In this document: positions 41,317 through 49,811 of the stretch, one piece after another
How positions within the stretch are numbered: the stretch's first letter is position 1
Layout of the letters: the number at the start of each line of letters is the position of its first letter
From: an uncultured Odoribacter sp.
GTDB lineage: Bacteria; Bacteroidota; Bacteroidia; Bacteroidales; Marinifilaceae
NCBI GenBank assembly: GCA_910578985.1
Contig: CAJTSF010000003.1
Location: forward strand, 121,124-185,123
DNA: 64,000 nucleotides
Direction: 5' to 3'
Translations under genes and position numbers: made by a program
Notes under the pieces: generated by a model
Database searches by the model: none
Told to the model about the DNA's origin: nothing
What the model saw: the letters and a program-made list of their open reading frames with translations, nothing else

Positions 41317-42090
41317 TTACTTTTCGTAGGTGATGACGCGTTTGTAAGTTCTATTGTCTACCTCTTTCCCGTTTTCTTTCCCGGTGTAAGTGGTGTTTAT
41401 CTCCGTGATGTATCCCTCGGCATCGGTCTTGTATGCGAAAGTGCAAATTTCTTCGCACTTCACCTCTTTGCCGGTGTCTTCATCGGTGTACGTGTAAGTG
41501 CAGACCGCTTTTTCAGGCAGATTGACCGAGCGGTTGCCTGCAATGCCCAACAGGGATGCGTCGTTCGGATATATACCCAGGATGATGTCGAGTAGGTCGA
41601 GGTTCATGTTATTGGACTGTTTGCCGTAAGTGATGTCGTACGTCTCGGAATCTTCCTCGGTTTTGCCATCCTCTTCGTATTTTTCACTCCAAATGTGCTG
41701 GGTCAGATTTCCGCTTTTGAATGTGTAGGCATATTTCTCTTCATCGCTGCCTTCCGTCCATACGCATTGGGTCAGATAGCCGTCTTTGTAGGAATATTCA
41801 GACGCATCGTCGTCTTCCACGACGGATTTGACGGTCCGCCCGTCTTCGAGGGTGTACGTCACGCCGTTATATTTCACCTCCTTGGTGCCGTAGGTCACCT
41901 TATAGCTGTTGATGGTCTCGATTTTCCCCTCTTTGTTGTAGGTAAACTCATAGGGCTGCTCTCCGACCATTTCGATTTTGGTGATTTTCTTGGCGAGCAA
42001 TTCGGGTTGTTTCACGTCGTTGCCGTCGTCATCTTTGTTGCAAGCTGCGAGAAGGGCGAGCGCTGCAAGAGAAACCAATAATTTTTTCAT
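41317..42090 (-). CDS. DUF4595-like lipoprotein
   Basis: A 257-residue lipoprotein with signal peptide ending in ALALLAACNKDDD. The body is a series of short beta-rich repeats of the form Y-x-Y-K-D/E-G-x-L/I (YEFTYNKEGKIETI, SEYSYKDGYLTQCV, YAYTFKSGNLTQHI, FAYKTDAEGYITEI), which resemble the YD/RHS-like repeats of DUF4595. These are common surface or periplasmic proteins of Bacteroidales with unknown role. It is monocistronic, with its own -7 box and terminator. Confidence 0.75.
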   Translation of the reverse strand: MKKLLVSLAALALLAACNKDDDGNDVKQPELLAKKITKIEMVGEQPYEFTYNKEGKIETINSYKVTYGTKEVKYNGVTYTLEDGRTVKSVVEDDDASEYSYKDGYLTQCVWTEGSDEEKYAYTFKSGNLTQHIWSEKYEEDGKTEEDSETYDITYGKQSNNMNLDLLDIILGIYPNDASLLGIAGNRSVNLPEKAVCTYTYTDEDTGKEVKCEEICTFAYKTDAEGYITEINTTYTGKENGKEVDNRTYKRVITYEK

Positions 42091-42138
42091 GTTGTAAATG
42101 TTTTAATGATTAATGAAAAATGTTTTATTAACGAGGTG

Positions 42139-42146
42139 CAAATGTA
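42139..42146 (-). promoter_or_regulatory. -7 box of DUF4595-like gene
   Basis: TACATTTG on the minus strand matches TAnnTTTG fully, 49 bp before the start codon. The -33 region is T-rich without a clear TTG. Confidence 0.45.
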
Positions 42147-42276
42147 GTGTAATTCCCAATAGTAAAAAATAAAATGGCGGAAAAATTTTTCTCGGATGCT
42201 TCTGAGCCGCGCATGGAGAGGGAGAAAACCGCCGCATGCCGTCCGATTCTTCTTTTGGTTTTGTATAATCGAGTGG

Positions 42277-42456
42277 TTATCCGGGTACTGTCCGGGGACT
42301 GTCTAAGGGTTGTCCGGGGAGCATGCCTATACCATCTCTATCCTAACCCTATCCCATGCCTATCTGAGGATAGGGATGGGGTACCCCGGGGATAGGCCGC
42401 AGGTAGTTGTGCTCCCCGGACAACCCTTAGACAGTCCCCGGACAATCCCCGGATAA
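42277..42456. repeat. Large palindrome with 47-bp arms (gtccgggga words)
   Basis: The arms 42277-42323 and 42410-42456 are complementary at 45 of 47 positions around an 86-bp loop. The arms themselves contain three spaced copies of a word like TGTCCGGGGA, and the loop contains several copies of CCTATCC in both orientations (CCCTATCC near 42348 with GGATAGGG near 42367; GCCTAT with ATAGGC). It occupies most of the gap between the lipoprotein gene and tgt. It resembles the elements at 28.2 and 63.3 kb in design but not in sequence. Confidence 0.85.
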
Positions 42457-42510
42457 ATTTTATTTTGCTGTGAGGTGTCTTTTTTTGTGTGGAATGTCGT
42501 ATGGATTTAT

Positions 42511-42518
42511 TACTTTTG
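42511..42518 (+). promoter_or_regulatory. -7 box of tgt-lptG operon
   Basis: TACTTTTG matches TAnnTTTG fully and lies 14 bp before the tgt start; a TTTG occurs 23 nt upstream, slightly farther than usual. The palindrome ends about 55 bp upstream. Confidence 0.5.
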
Positions 42519-42532
42519 CCTGCTAAAATGAC

Positions 42533-43672
42533 ATGACCATGCAGTACACCCTTTTGGCAAAAGACAAGAACAGCGAGGCGCGTTGCGGCGTGCTCTCCAC
42601 GGCGCACGGGGAAATCCGTACGCCGATATTCATGCCCGTGGGGACGGTGGGGGCGGTGAAGGCGGTGCACATGAGGGAGTTGCGGGAGGATATCCGCGCG
42701 GAGATTATTCTGGGGAATACGTATCATCTGTATCTGCGCCCCGGGACCCGGGTGCTGGAGGAGGCGGGGGGATTGCACCGGTTCAACGGGTGGGAACGCC
42801 CGATTCTGACGGACAGCGGCGGGTTCCAGGTGTTTTCGCTGACGGGGACGGGGCGGAAGATAACGGAGGAGGGGGTGGTGTTCCGTTCGCACATCGACGG
42901 GTCGAAGCATCTGTTCACGCCGGAGGGGGTGATGGATGTCCAGCGGAGCATCGGGGCGGATATTGTGATGGCGTTCGACGAGTGTCCGCCGGGGCAGAGC
43001 GACTACCGCTATGCGAAGCGGTCGCTGGAATTGACGCAGCGGTGGCTGGAGCGGTGCGTGGCGCGGTTCGACGCGACGGAACCGAGGTACGGCTACGAGC
43101 AGGCGCTGTTCCCCATTGTGCAGGGGTGCGTGTACCGCGACCTGCGGGAGCGGGCGGCGGAGCATGCGGCGGCGCTGGACCGGACGGGGTATGCCATCGG
43201 AGGGTTGGCGGTGGGGGAGCCGGCGGAGGAGATGTATGCGATGATCGAGGTGGTGAACGGCATCCTGCCGAAGGAGAAGCCCCGCTACCTGATGGGGGTG
43301 GGGACGCCGGAGAATATCCTGGAGGCAATCGGGCGGGGGGTGGATATGTTCGACTGTGTGATGCCGACGCGGAACGGGCGGAACGGCATGATTTTCACGA
43401 CGGAAGGGACCATCAATATCAAGAACAGGAAGTGGGAGCGGGATTTCACGGGGCTGGACCCGTTGGCGCCGGCGTATGTGGACGGGGAGTACACGAAGGC
43501 TTATCTGCATCATCTGATTAAGGCGGATGAGATTCTGGGGCTGCAGATTTGTTCGGTGCATAACCTGGCATTCTATTTGTGGCTGGTGCGGGAGGCGAGG
43601 GAGCATATCGCGGCGGGGGATTTCACGGCGTGGAAACGGGGGCTGCTGCCCAAGATAACGAGACGCTTATGA
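42533..43672 (+). CDS. tgt: tRNA-guanine transglycosylase
   Basis: A 379-residue enzyme that exchanges guanine 34 of certain tRNAs for a queuosine precursor. The substrate-binding ILTDSGGFQVFSL (with the general aspartate), the nucleophile region IVMAFDECPPG and GGLAVGEP are intact. The C-terminal zinc site is not: where most bacterial Tgt have C-x-C-x2-C before the YLHHL helix, this protein reads APAYVDGEYTKAYLHHL. I believe loss of the zinc cysteines is common in Bacteroidota Tgt. Start is the ATG at 42533 or 42539. The stop overlaps the start of the next gene (ATGA). Confidence 0.95.
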   Translation: MTMQYTLLAKDKNSEARCGVLSTAHGEIRTPIFMPVGTVGAVKAVHMRELREDIRAEIILGNTYHLYLRPGTRVLEEAGGLHRFNGWERPILTDSGGFQVFSLTGTGRKITEEGVVFRSHIDGSKHLFTPEGVMDVQRSIGADIVMAFDECPPGQSDYRYAKRSLELTQRWLERCVARFDATEPRYGYEQALFPIVQGCVYRDLRERAAEHAAALDRTGYAIGGLAVGEPAEEMYAMIEVVNGILPKEKPRYLMGVGTPENILEAIGRGVDMFDCVMPTRNGRNGMIFTTEGTINIKNRKWERDFTGLDPLAPAYVDGEYTKAYLHHLIKADEILGLQICSVHNLAFYLWLVREAREHIAAGDFTAWKRGLLPKITRRL

Positions 43673-44757
43673 TGAGGATAAAGAAGTTGGACCTGTATAT
43701 CATGCGTAAGTTCCTGGGGACGTTTTTCTTCTCGCTGGTGCTGATTTTGTGCATCGTGGTGGTGTTCGACATTTCGGAGAAGCTGGAGAAGTTCCTGGAG
43801 AACGACGCGCCGGTGAAGGCGATTGTGTGGGATTATTACCGGAATTTCATTCCCTATTTCGCGAATGTGTTTTCGTCGCTGTTCGTGTTTATTTCGGTGA
43901 TATTTTTTACGTCGAAGATGGCGTACTCGAGCGAGATTATCGCGATTCTGAGCACGGGCATCAGTTTCCGGCGGTTTGTCATGCCGTATGTGGTGTCGGC
44001 GGCGCTGATTGCGGTGTTGTCTTTCCTGCTGGGGGCTTTTGTGATTCCGAACGCGAACGCGGAGCGCATCGAGTTCGAGAAGCGGTATGTGAGCAAGCGG
44101 TATGCCAACAAGGAGCAGCATATCCACCGGCAGATTGCGCCGGGGACTTTTATTTATATGTCGTCCTATTCGGTGGCGTCGAATGTGGGGTATGATTTCG
44201 CGATTGAGAATTTCCGGGGGGATACGCTGGTGAGCAAGCTGACCTCGTCGCGGGTGGCGTGGGACAAGGACAGCAGCCGGTGGGTCATCCACAATTGGAA
44301 GTTGCGGGAAATCGACGGGGACAAGGAGACTTATACGACGGGCTCGCGCATCGATACGCTGCTGGCGTTCAAGCCGGCGGAGTTTTCGGAGAATCCGAAG
44401 AAAATCCGGGAGCAGCTGACGTTCACGGAGCTGGGGGATTACATCGAACGGATGAAGATGCGGGGGAGTTCGAATATCGTGGAGTTCCAGATCGAGAAGT
44501 ATAAGATGGTGTCGAACGCGTTCGCGACGTTTATCCTGACGATTATCGGGGTGAGCATCTCGTCGCGGAAAATCCGGGGAGGGATGGGGTTCCATTTGGG
44601 GTTGGGGCTGCTGATCAGTTTTTCGTATATCCTGTTCATGCAGTTTTCCACGGTGTTTGCCACGAACGGGGGGATGAACCCGTTGCTGGCGGTGTGGCTG
44701 CCCAATATATTGTACACGGGAATCGCGGTGTTCGCTTACCGGACGGCGCCGAAGTGA
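43669..44757 (+). CDS. LptF/LptG-family lipopolysaccharide export permease
   Basis: A 362-residue inner membrane protein of the YjgP/YjgQ family, the permease half of the LptBFG transporter that extracts LPS toward the outer membrane. It has three N-terminal membrane helices, a periplasmic beta-jellyroll domain (about residues 130-260) and three C-terminal helices (for example AFATFILTIIGVSISSRK). Bacteroidota usually carry two such proteins at separate loci; I cannot say whether this is LptF or LptG. The ATG at 43669 overlaps the tgt stop. Coupling of tgt with a YjgP/YjgQ gene is common in this phylum. Confidence 0.92.
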   Translation: MMRIKKLDLYIMRKFLGTFFFSLVLILCIVVVFDISEKLEKFLENDAPVKAIVWDYYRNFIPYFANVFSSLFVFISVIFFTSKMAYSSEIIAILSTGISFRRFVMPYVVSAALIAVLSFLLGAFVIPNANAERIEFEKRYVSKRYANKEQHIHRQIAPGTFIYMSSYSVASNVGYDFAIENFRGDTLVSKLTSSRVAWDKDSSRWVIHNWKLREIDGDKETYTTGSRIDTLLAFKPAEFSENPKKIREQLTFTELGDYIERMKMRGSSNIVEFQIEKYKMVSNAFATFILTIIGVSISSRKIRGGMGFHLGLGLLISFSYILFMQFSTVFATNGGMNPLLAVWLPNILYTGIAVFAYRTAPK

Positions 44758-44800
44758 CGGAAGATAAGAAGAAACAAAGAATGAAATAAATCAAGGAATC

Positions 44801-46102
44801 ATGGAAAAAGAGTTTAACAGGGACGAGCGTCCCTATCGTCCGCAGGAAGATGATAGTCGGGATGACTACCAGGGCGGAAGAAGAGAGAGAACAGAACGCA
44901 CGGAACGCACAGAGAGAACGGAAAGAACGGAGAGAGCCGGGAGACCCGTTTACGGGGCCCGTTTTGCCGGAGAGCGCACGGAGAATGCTTCCGACCGCCG
45001 AGGCACCCGTCCCCGCGTGTGGCGCAACCGGGAGGAGGGGGAACAGCAGGAGCAGCGCCCGCGCCGCCCGCGTGTCACGGATGGTGAGCAGCGGGAGTAC
45101 AGACCGCGCCCGCGCACCGGCGAGGAGGGGCAGCGGGAGTATCGCCCGCGCCCGCGTTTTCATGAGGAGGGGCAACGGGAGTACCGCCCGCGCACGAACG
45201 ATGGGGAACGGCGGGAACAGCGCCCGCGCCGTCCGCGTATCGCCGGCGGCGAGCAGCAGGAATACAGGCAACGTCCGCGCTTTGCGCCGAGGGACCGCGG
45301 GGAGATTTCGGAAGAGGAGAAGGAGACGTTGCGGAGAAACCATTACAGCAAGAAGAAGGTGCTGGCGTACCGCCTGAAGGGCGATGAGGACATGAATGCG
45401 GAGTTGCGCCTGAACCGTTATATTTCCATGAGCGGAATCTGTTCGCGGCGGGATGCGGATGAGTTGATATTGGCAGGCAGGGTGAAGGTGAACGGGGAGG
45501 TGGTGAATACGGTGGGGATGAAGGTGAAGCGCTCGGATGAGGTGATGGTGGATGACAAGCCGGTGGTTCCGGAGCGGAAGGTGTATCTGGTGTTGAACAA
45601 GCCGAAGGATTTTGTGACGACGATGGATGATCCGTTGGAGCGCAAGACGGTGATGTCGTTGGTGGAGAAGGCTTGCCGGGAACGCATTTATCCGGTGGGA
45701 CGCCTCGACCGCCATACGACGGGCGTGCTGCTGTTCACGAATGACGGGGATTTGGCGAAGAAGCTGACGCACCCGTCGTACGACCACAAGAAGATTTACC
45801 AGGTGTTCCTGAACAAGCCTTTGGAGGAGCCCGACTTTAAAGCCATTGCCGAGGGCATCGAGCTGGAGGACGGTTTCATCAAGGCGGATGAAATAGAATA
45901 TACGTCACCGGACAACAAGTCGGTGGGGATTGAAATCCACTCCGGGAAGAACCGCATCGTGCGCCGTATTTTCGAGCATTTCGGGTATCAGATTTTGAGG
46001 TTGGACCGCGTTTATTTCGCAGGTATCACCAAAAAAAGACTGCCTCGCGGGAAATGGCGCTACCTGACGATAAAGGAGGTGAATATGCTGAAGGCGTATT
46101 GA
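44801..46102 (+). CDS. RluB-family rRNA pseudouridine synthase with Arg/Glu-rich N-terminal extension
   Basis: A 433-residue protein. Residues 1-190 are a low-complexity, arginine- and glutamate-rich tail with RTE repeats (RERTERTERTERTERTER) and about eight RPRPR-like units; it is surely disordered and could bind RNA. Then follow an S4 RNA-binding domain (LRLNRYISMSGICSRRDAD), and the RsuA/RluB catalytic domain with the nucleophile in VGRLDRHTTGVLLFTNDG. The DNA of the tail is a tandem array of short repeats (about 44880-44935), prone to change in length. The gene follows lptG-like by 43 bp. Specificity for 23S rRNA is inferred. Confidence 0.9.
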   Translation: MEKEFNRDERPYRPQEDDSRDDYQGGRRERTERTERTERTERTERAGRPVYGARFAGERTENASDRRGTRPRVWRNREEGEQQEQRPRRPRVTDGEQREYRPRPRTGEEGQREYRPRPRFHEEGQREYRPRTNDGERREQRPRRPRIAGGEQQEYRQRPRFAPRDRGEISEEEKETLRRNHYSKKKVLAYRLKGDEDMNAELRLNRYISMSGICSRRDADELILAGRVKVNGEVVNTVGMKVKRSDEVMVDDKPVVPERKVYLVLNKPKDFVTTMDDPLERKTVMSLVEKACRERIYPVGRLDRHTTGVLLFTNDGDLAKKLTHPSYDHKKIYQVFLNKPLEEPDFKAIAEGIELEDGFIKADEIEYTSPDNKSVGIEIHSGKNRIVRRIFEHFGYQILRLDRVYFAGITKKRLPRGKWRYLTIKEVNMLKAY

Positions 46103-46111
46103 TTTTTTTCG

Positions 46112-46119
46112 TATTTTTG
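46112..46119 (+). promoter_or_regulatory. -7 box of polysaccharide-export genes
   Basis: TATTTTTG matches TAnnTTTG fully, 40 bp before the GTG start. No convincing -33 element. Confidence 0.45.
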
Positions 46120-46159
46120 CGAGTGAAAAATGTGAATTGAAAACTAAACAGTCATAGAC

Positions 46160-48649
46160 GTGAAGAGAATAGTATTGTTTGTGCTTTTGGCGTTGTCCGC
46201 CACCGGAGCGTTTGCCCAGATGAGCGACGAGCAGGTGGTGAAGTTGCTCATGGAGGCACGCCAGCAGGGGAAAAGCCAGCAGGAGATGCTGTTGATGTTG
46301 ATGGAACAGGGGGTGGATCAGGATCAGTTGATGCGTATCAAGGATAAGTATGCCTCGAGTTTCAAAACGGGCGACGGAATCGAGTCTGCCGTGAAGGATT
46401 CGAGGATGCGCACCAAGTTGCCGTTGCAGAAAGAGACCCCGAAGTCTTCGGACAAGAACAAGAATAAGAACAAGACGGAACAGTTGAAGCCGAAGATGGA
46501 GTTCATGAGTGTACCCCAGCCGATGAATTTTTTGGATTCCCTGTCCATCGGGATGGAGGGGGGCAATCGGCAGGAGGAGCCTGAGACGAAGGTGTTCGGA
46601 CGGGATGTGTTCGGCAACCAGAACCTGACGTTCGAGCCGAATATCAATATGGCGACCCCGGAGACTTATGTGCTGGGGCCCGGAGACGAGATTATCATCG
46701 ATATCTGGGGGGATGCCAAGCAGACGTTGCGGCAGCAAATCTCTCCGGACGGAACCATCACGGATACGGAAATCGGTCCGATTGTGTTGAACGGTTTGTC
46801 CGTGAAGGAGGCGAACGCCCGCTTGAAGAATGCCTATGCGAATATTTATTCGACGATGAACGGGGCGCGTCCGACCACTTTCATGACGATGTCTTTGGGG
46901 GAAATCCGGAGCATCCAGGTGAATGTGGTGGGGGAGGTGACGGCTCCGGGCACGTATACGCTTCCTTCGCTGGCGTCGCTTTTCCATGCTTTGTACAGTG
47001 CGGGAGGGGTGAATGATATCGGTTCGCTACGGTGCATTAAAATCAGCCGCGGCGGCAAGGAGTTGGCACAAGTGGATGTGTATGAATATCTGCTGAACGG
47101 CAGGAGCGATATGGATGTCCAGTTGAAAGACGGGGATGTGGTGATTGTTCCGCCGTACCAGAATATGGTGAATCTGCAGGGGAGGGTGAAGCGTCCGATG
47201 TTTTATGAGATGAAGGATGAGGAGACGGTGAAGGATATTTTGCGGTATGCCGGCGGTTTTTCCGGGGATGCCTACAAGAAGGCGGTGGGGTTGTTGCGCA
47301 AGAGCGGACGGGAATACCGGGTGTATAATGTGGAGGAGGCGGATTATGCCGGTTTCACGCTGACGGACGGGGATGAGATTACGGTGGATTCCGTCATCAA
47401 CCGTTTCGAGAACCGGGTGGAAATCAAAGGCGCCGTGTTCCGCGAGGGACGGTATGCGTTGAAGGACAATGTTTCGACGGTGAAGCAGTTGATAGAGAAA
47501 TCCGAAGGCGTGCGGGGGGATGCGTTTTTGGCGCGTGCCGTGTTGTATCGGGAGAAGCCCGATTTTACGCTGGAGGTGGTGTCGGTGAATGTGAAGGGAT
47601 TGCTGAACGGAACGGCGGAGGATGTCGAATTGCGTAACAACGACTTGCTGTATATTCCTTCCATTTTTGACTTGCAGGAGGAGCAGACCATCAGCATCAG
47701 CGGTGCGGTGGGCTATCCCGGAACGTACAAGTTTGCCGAGGAGATGGGCGTGGAGGATGTGATTGTCCAGGCGGGCGGCTTGAAAGAGTCCGCTTCGGTG
47801 GTCAAGGTGGACGTGGCACGCCGCATCAAAGACCCGAAAAGTACGACGGAGTCGTCCATGTTGGCGGAAACTTTTACGCTGACGTTGAAGGACGGTTTGT
47901 TGGTGGAGGGCGACAAGGATTTCGTCTTGATGCCTTTCGATGAGATATTTGTGCGTAATTCTCCGGGCTACCAGGAGCAGCAGGTGGTGACCATCAAGGG
48001 GGAGGCGTTGTTTGCGGGTGATTATGTCATTGCCAAGAAAGGCGAGCGCTTGTCCGATTTGGTGAGACGGGCAGGAGGATTGACTCCCGATGCGTATGCC
48101 GAGGGGGCACGGTTGGAAAGGAAGATGAACGAGGACGAACGAATCCGCGTGGAGACGCTGTTGAAATTGACCAAGAGGGAAACAAGGGACACGATTGATG
48201 TGGATGCGTTGGATATCGGGGATATGTATTATGTCGGCATAGAGTTGGCAAAGGCGTTGGAGAAGCCGGGTTCGGAATATGACGTTATCCTGCGGGAAGG
48301 GGATGTGTTGCGTGTGCCGGAGTATGTGGGAACGGTGAAAATCAGCGGTTCCGTGCTGTATCCGAATACTGTCTTGCTCCAGAAAGGGCGTAAGTTGAAG
48401 TATTATATCGAACAGGCGGGCGGATATGCCAATCGGGCGAAGAGGAGGGGGGCGTTCGTCATTTATATGAACGGCAAGGTGTCCAAAGGGAAGTCTTTCG
48501 ACCGGTCGCAGAGTATTGCCGGCTGTGAGATTGTCGTGCCGACCAGACCGATCCGGAATGCGAATAACCTGTCTACCATCCTGAGTGTGGCGACTTCCGC
48601 GACTTCGATGGCTGCGATGGTCACTTCGATTATTAACAACACGAAGTAA
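46160..48649 (+). CDS. Polysaccharide export outer membrane protein with multiple SLBB domains (Wza-like)
   Basis: An 829-residue exported protein. The signal peptide ends near TGAFAQ without a lipobox. After a helical Gln/Lys-rich region comes the polysaccharide export domain (YVLGPGDEIIIDIWGDAKQTL, near residue 170), followed by six SLBB-like units (for example VNVVGEVTAPGTYTL, VEIKGAVFREGRYAL, ISISGAVGYPGTYKF, VTIKGEALFAGDYVI, VKISGSVLYPNTVLL). Relatives form the outer membrane gate for capsule or exopolysaccharide. The start codon is GTG. It is followed after 5 bp by a Wzz-like gene, but no glycosyltransferases or flippase are in the window. Confidence 0.9.
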   Translation: MKRIVLFVLLALSATGAFAQMSDEQVVKLLMEARQQGKSQQEMLLMLMEQGVDQDQLMRIKDKYASSFKTGDGIESAVKDSRMRTKLPLQKETPKSSDKNKNKNKTEQLKPKMEFMSVPQPMNFLDSLSIGMEGGNRQEEPETKVFGRDVFGNQNLTFEPNINMATPETYVLGPGDEIIIDIWGDAKQTLRQQISPDGTITDTEIGPIVLNGLSVKEANARLKNAYANIYSTMNGARPTTFMTMSLGEIRSIQVNVVGEVTAPGTYTLPSLASLFHALYSAGGVNDIGSLRCIKISRGGKELAQVDVYEYLLNGRSDMDVQLKDGDVVIVPPYQNMVNLQGRVKRPMFYEMKDEETVKDILRYAGGFSGDAYKKAVGLLRKSGREYRVYNVEEADYAGFTLTDGDEITVDSVINRFENRVEIKGAVFREGRYALKDNVSTVKQLIEKSEGVRGDAFLARAVLYREKPDFTLEVVSVNVKGLLNGTAEDVELRNNDLLYIPSIFDLQEEQTISISGAVGYPGTYKFAEEMGVEDVIVQAGGLKESASVVKVDVARRIKDPKSTTESSMLAETFTLTLKDGLLVEGDKDFVLMPFDEIFVRNSPGYQEQQVVTIKGEALFAGDYVIAKKGERLSDLVRRAGGLTPDAYAEGARLERKMNEDERIRVETLLKLTKRETRDTIDVDALDIGDMYYVGIELAKALEKPGSEYDVILREGDVLRVPEYVGTVKISGSVLYPNTVLLQKGRKLKYYIEQAGGYANRAKRRGAFVIYMNGKVSKGKSFDRSQSIAGCEIVVPTRPIRNANNLSTILSVATSATSMAAMVTSIINNTK

Positions 48650-48654
48650 AGGAT

Positions 48655-49797
48655 ATGGAAATGGAACAGATGAACAGGCAGGAAGAGAATGAGATAGACC
48701 TGATAGAGGTTGTCCGGAAATTGTGGAAAAGAAGGAAATTCATCCTGAAAGTCACCGTGGTTTTCATGTGCTTGGGGATACTCGTGGCGTTGTTCAGCGC
48801 GAAGGTCTATACGGCATCCTGCACGATGGTGCCCCAGACCGGCAGCCAGCCGTCGAGCGGCGGTTTGGGCGGATTGGCGGCGTTGGCAGGGATTAATTTG
48901 GGCAGCATGGGAAACGAAGAGGTGTTGTCCCCGAAGATTTATCCCAAAATATTGGCCAGCGTGCCTTTTCAAAAAGAGTTGATGCAGACGCGCATCAAGT
49001 TCGAGGAGTATGAGCAGCCGGTGAGTTTGCTGGAGTATTATACCGAGGAGGAGTATCGGAAGTTTTCTATAGGGGGAGCCATTGTGAAATATACGGTGGG
49101 ATTGCCCGGGGTGATTATGAAAGCCATCCGCGGCGAGGAACCGGACGAAGTGCCCGTGAAAGTGAAGGATTCTTCCATACAGACGCTTTCCCGCAAGGAG
49201 CATGAGTGCATCAAGGTGTTGGAGAAGCTGATTACGCTGACCGTGAATGATAAGGACGGTTACATCACCCTTTCCGCCGATATGCCCGATGCGGGTGCCG
49301 CTGCCCAGGTGGCTGCCCGCGTGCAGGAGTTGTTGCAGCATTATGTCACGGAGTTCAAGATTGAAAAGGTGCAGAATACGTTGAAGTTCATCGAGGAGCG
49401 TTATGCCGAGGCGAAGAAGCAATTCGAGCAGAAACAGGCGGATCTGGCATCTTTTCGGGATGCCAACCGTAATTTCGGTTCCGCGATAGCCAAAACCAAC
49501 GAAGAGCGGCTTTCGAATGAATACACCGTCGCTTTGAATGTGTATAGTGAACTGGCGAAACAGCGTGAGCAGGCGAATATCCAAGTGAAAGAGAATACCC
49601 CCATTTTTGCGGTCGTGGAACCGGTCACCGTGCCTATCGAACGGTCCAAACCCAAGCGGGGGTTGATTTGCGTGGCTTTCACTTTTTTGGGAGGTTTCCT
49701 GGGAGTTGGTTTGGTGTTGATGCTGCCTTTTCTGGCGCAGGCGTCCGGATGGAAACGCCTTGAGAATTGGTTGCCTGAACCGGAACATACTGTGTAA
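48655..49797 (+). CDS. Polysaccharide chain-length/co-polymerase protein (Wzz family)
   Basis: A 380-residue inner membrane protein. One helix near residue 30 (ILKVTVVFMCLGILVALF) and one near residue 340 (GLICVAFTFLGGFLGVGLVLM) flank a periplasmic domain with a long coiled coil, the classic Wzz layout; the proline-rich motif before the second helix is PIERSKPKRG. It lacks a cytosolic kinase domain. With the Wza-like gene it forms the export pair that sets chain length and spans the periplasm. Such a free-standing pair may serve a locus elsewhere. Confidence 0.9.
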   Translation: MEMEQMNRQEENEIDLIEVVRKLWKRRKFILKVTVVFMCLGILVALFSAKVYTASCTMVPQTGSQPSSGGLGGLAALAGINLGSMGNEEVLSPKIYPKILASVPFQKELMQTRIKFEEYEQPVSLLEYYTEEEYRKFSIGGAIVKYTVGLPGVIMKAIRGEEPDEVPVKVKDSSIQTLSRKEHECIKVLEKLITLTVNDKDGYITLSADMPDAGAAAQVAARVQELLQHYVTEFKIEKVQNTLKFIEERYAEAKKQFEQKQADLASFRDANRNFGSAIAKTNEERLSNEYTVALNVYSELAKQREQANIQVKENTPIFAVVEPVTVPIERSKPKRGLICVAFTFLGGFLGVGLVLMLPFLAQASGWKRLENWLPEPEHTV

Positions 49798-49811
49798 TTA
49801 ATATCGGATTT

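Noticed and set aside
42277..42456. Insertion sequence ends
   Set aside because: Long inverted arms suggested terminal repeats, but the 86-bp loop has no coding capacity and no flanking duplication is seen.
42338..43606. A 422-codon minus-strand open frame over tgt
   Set aside because: Arg/Pro/His-rich shadow of tgt that also runs through the palindrome.
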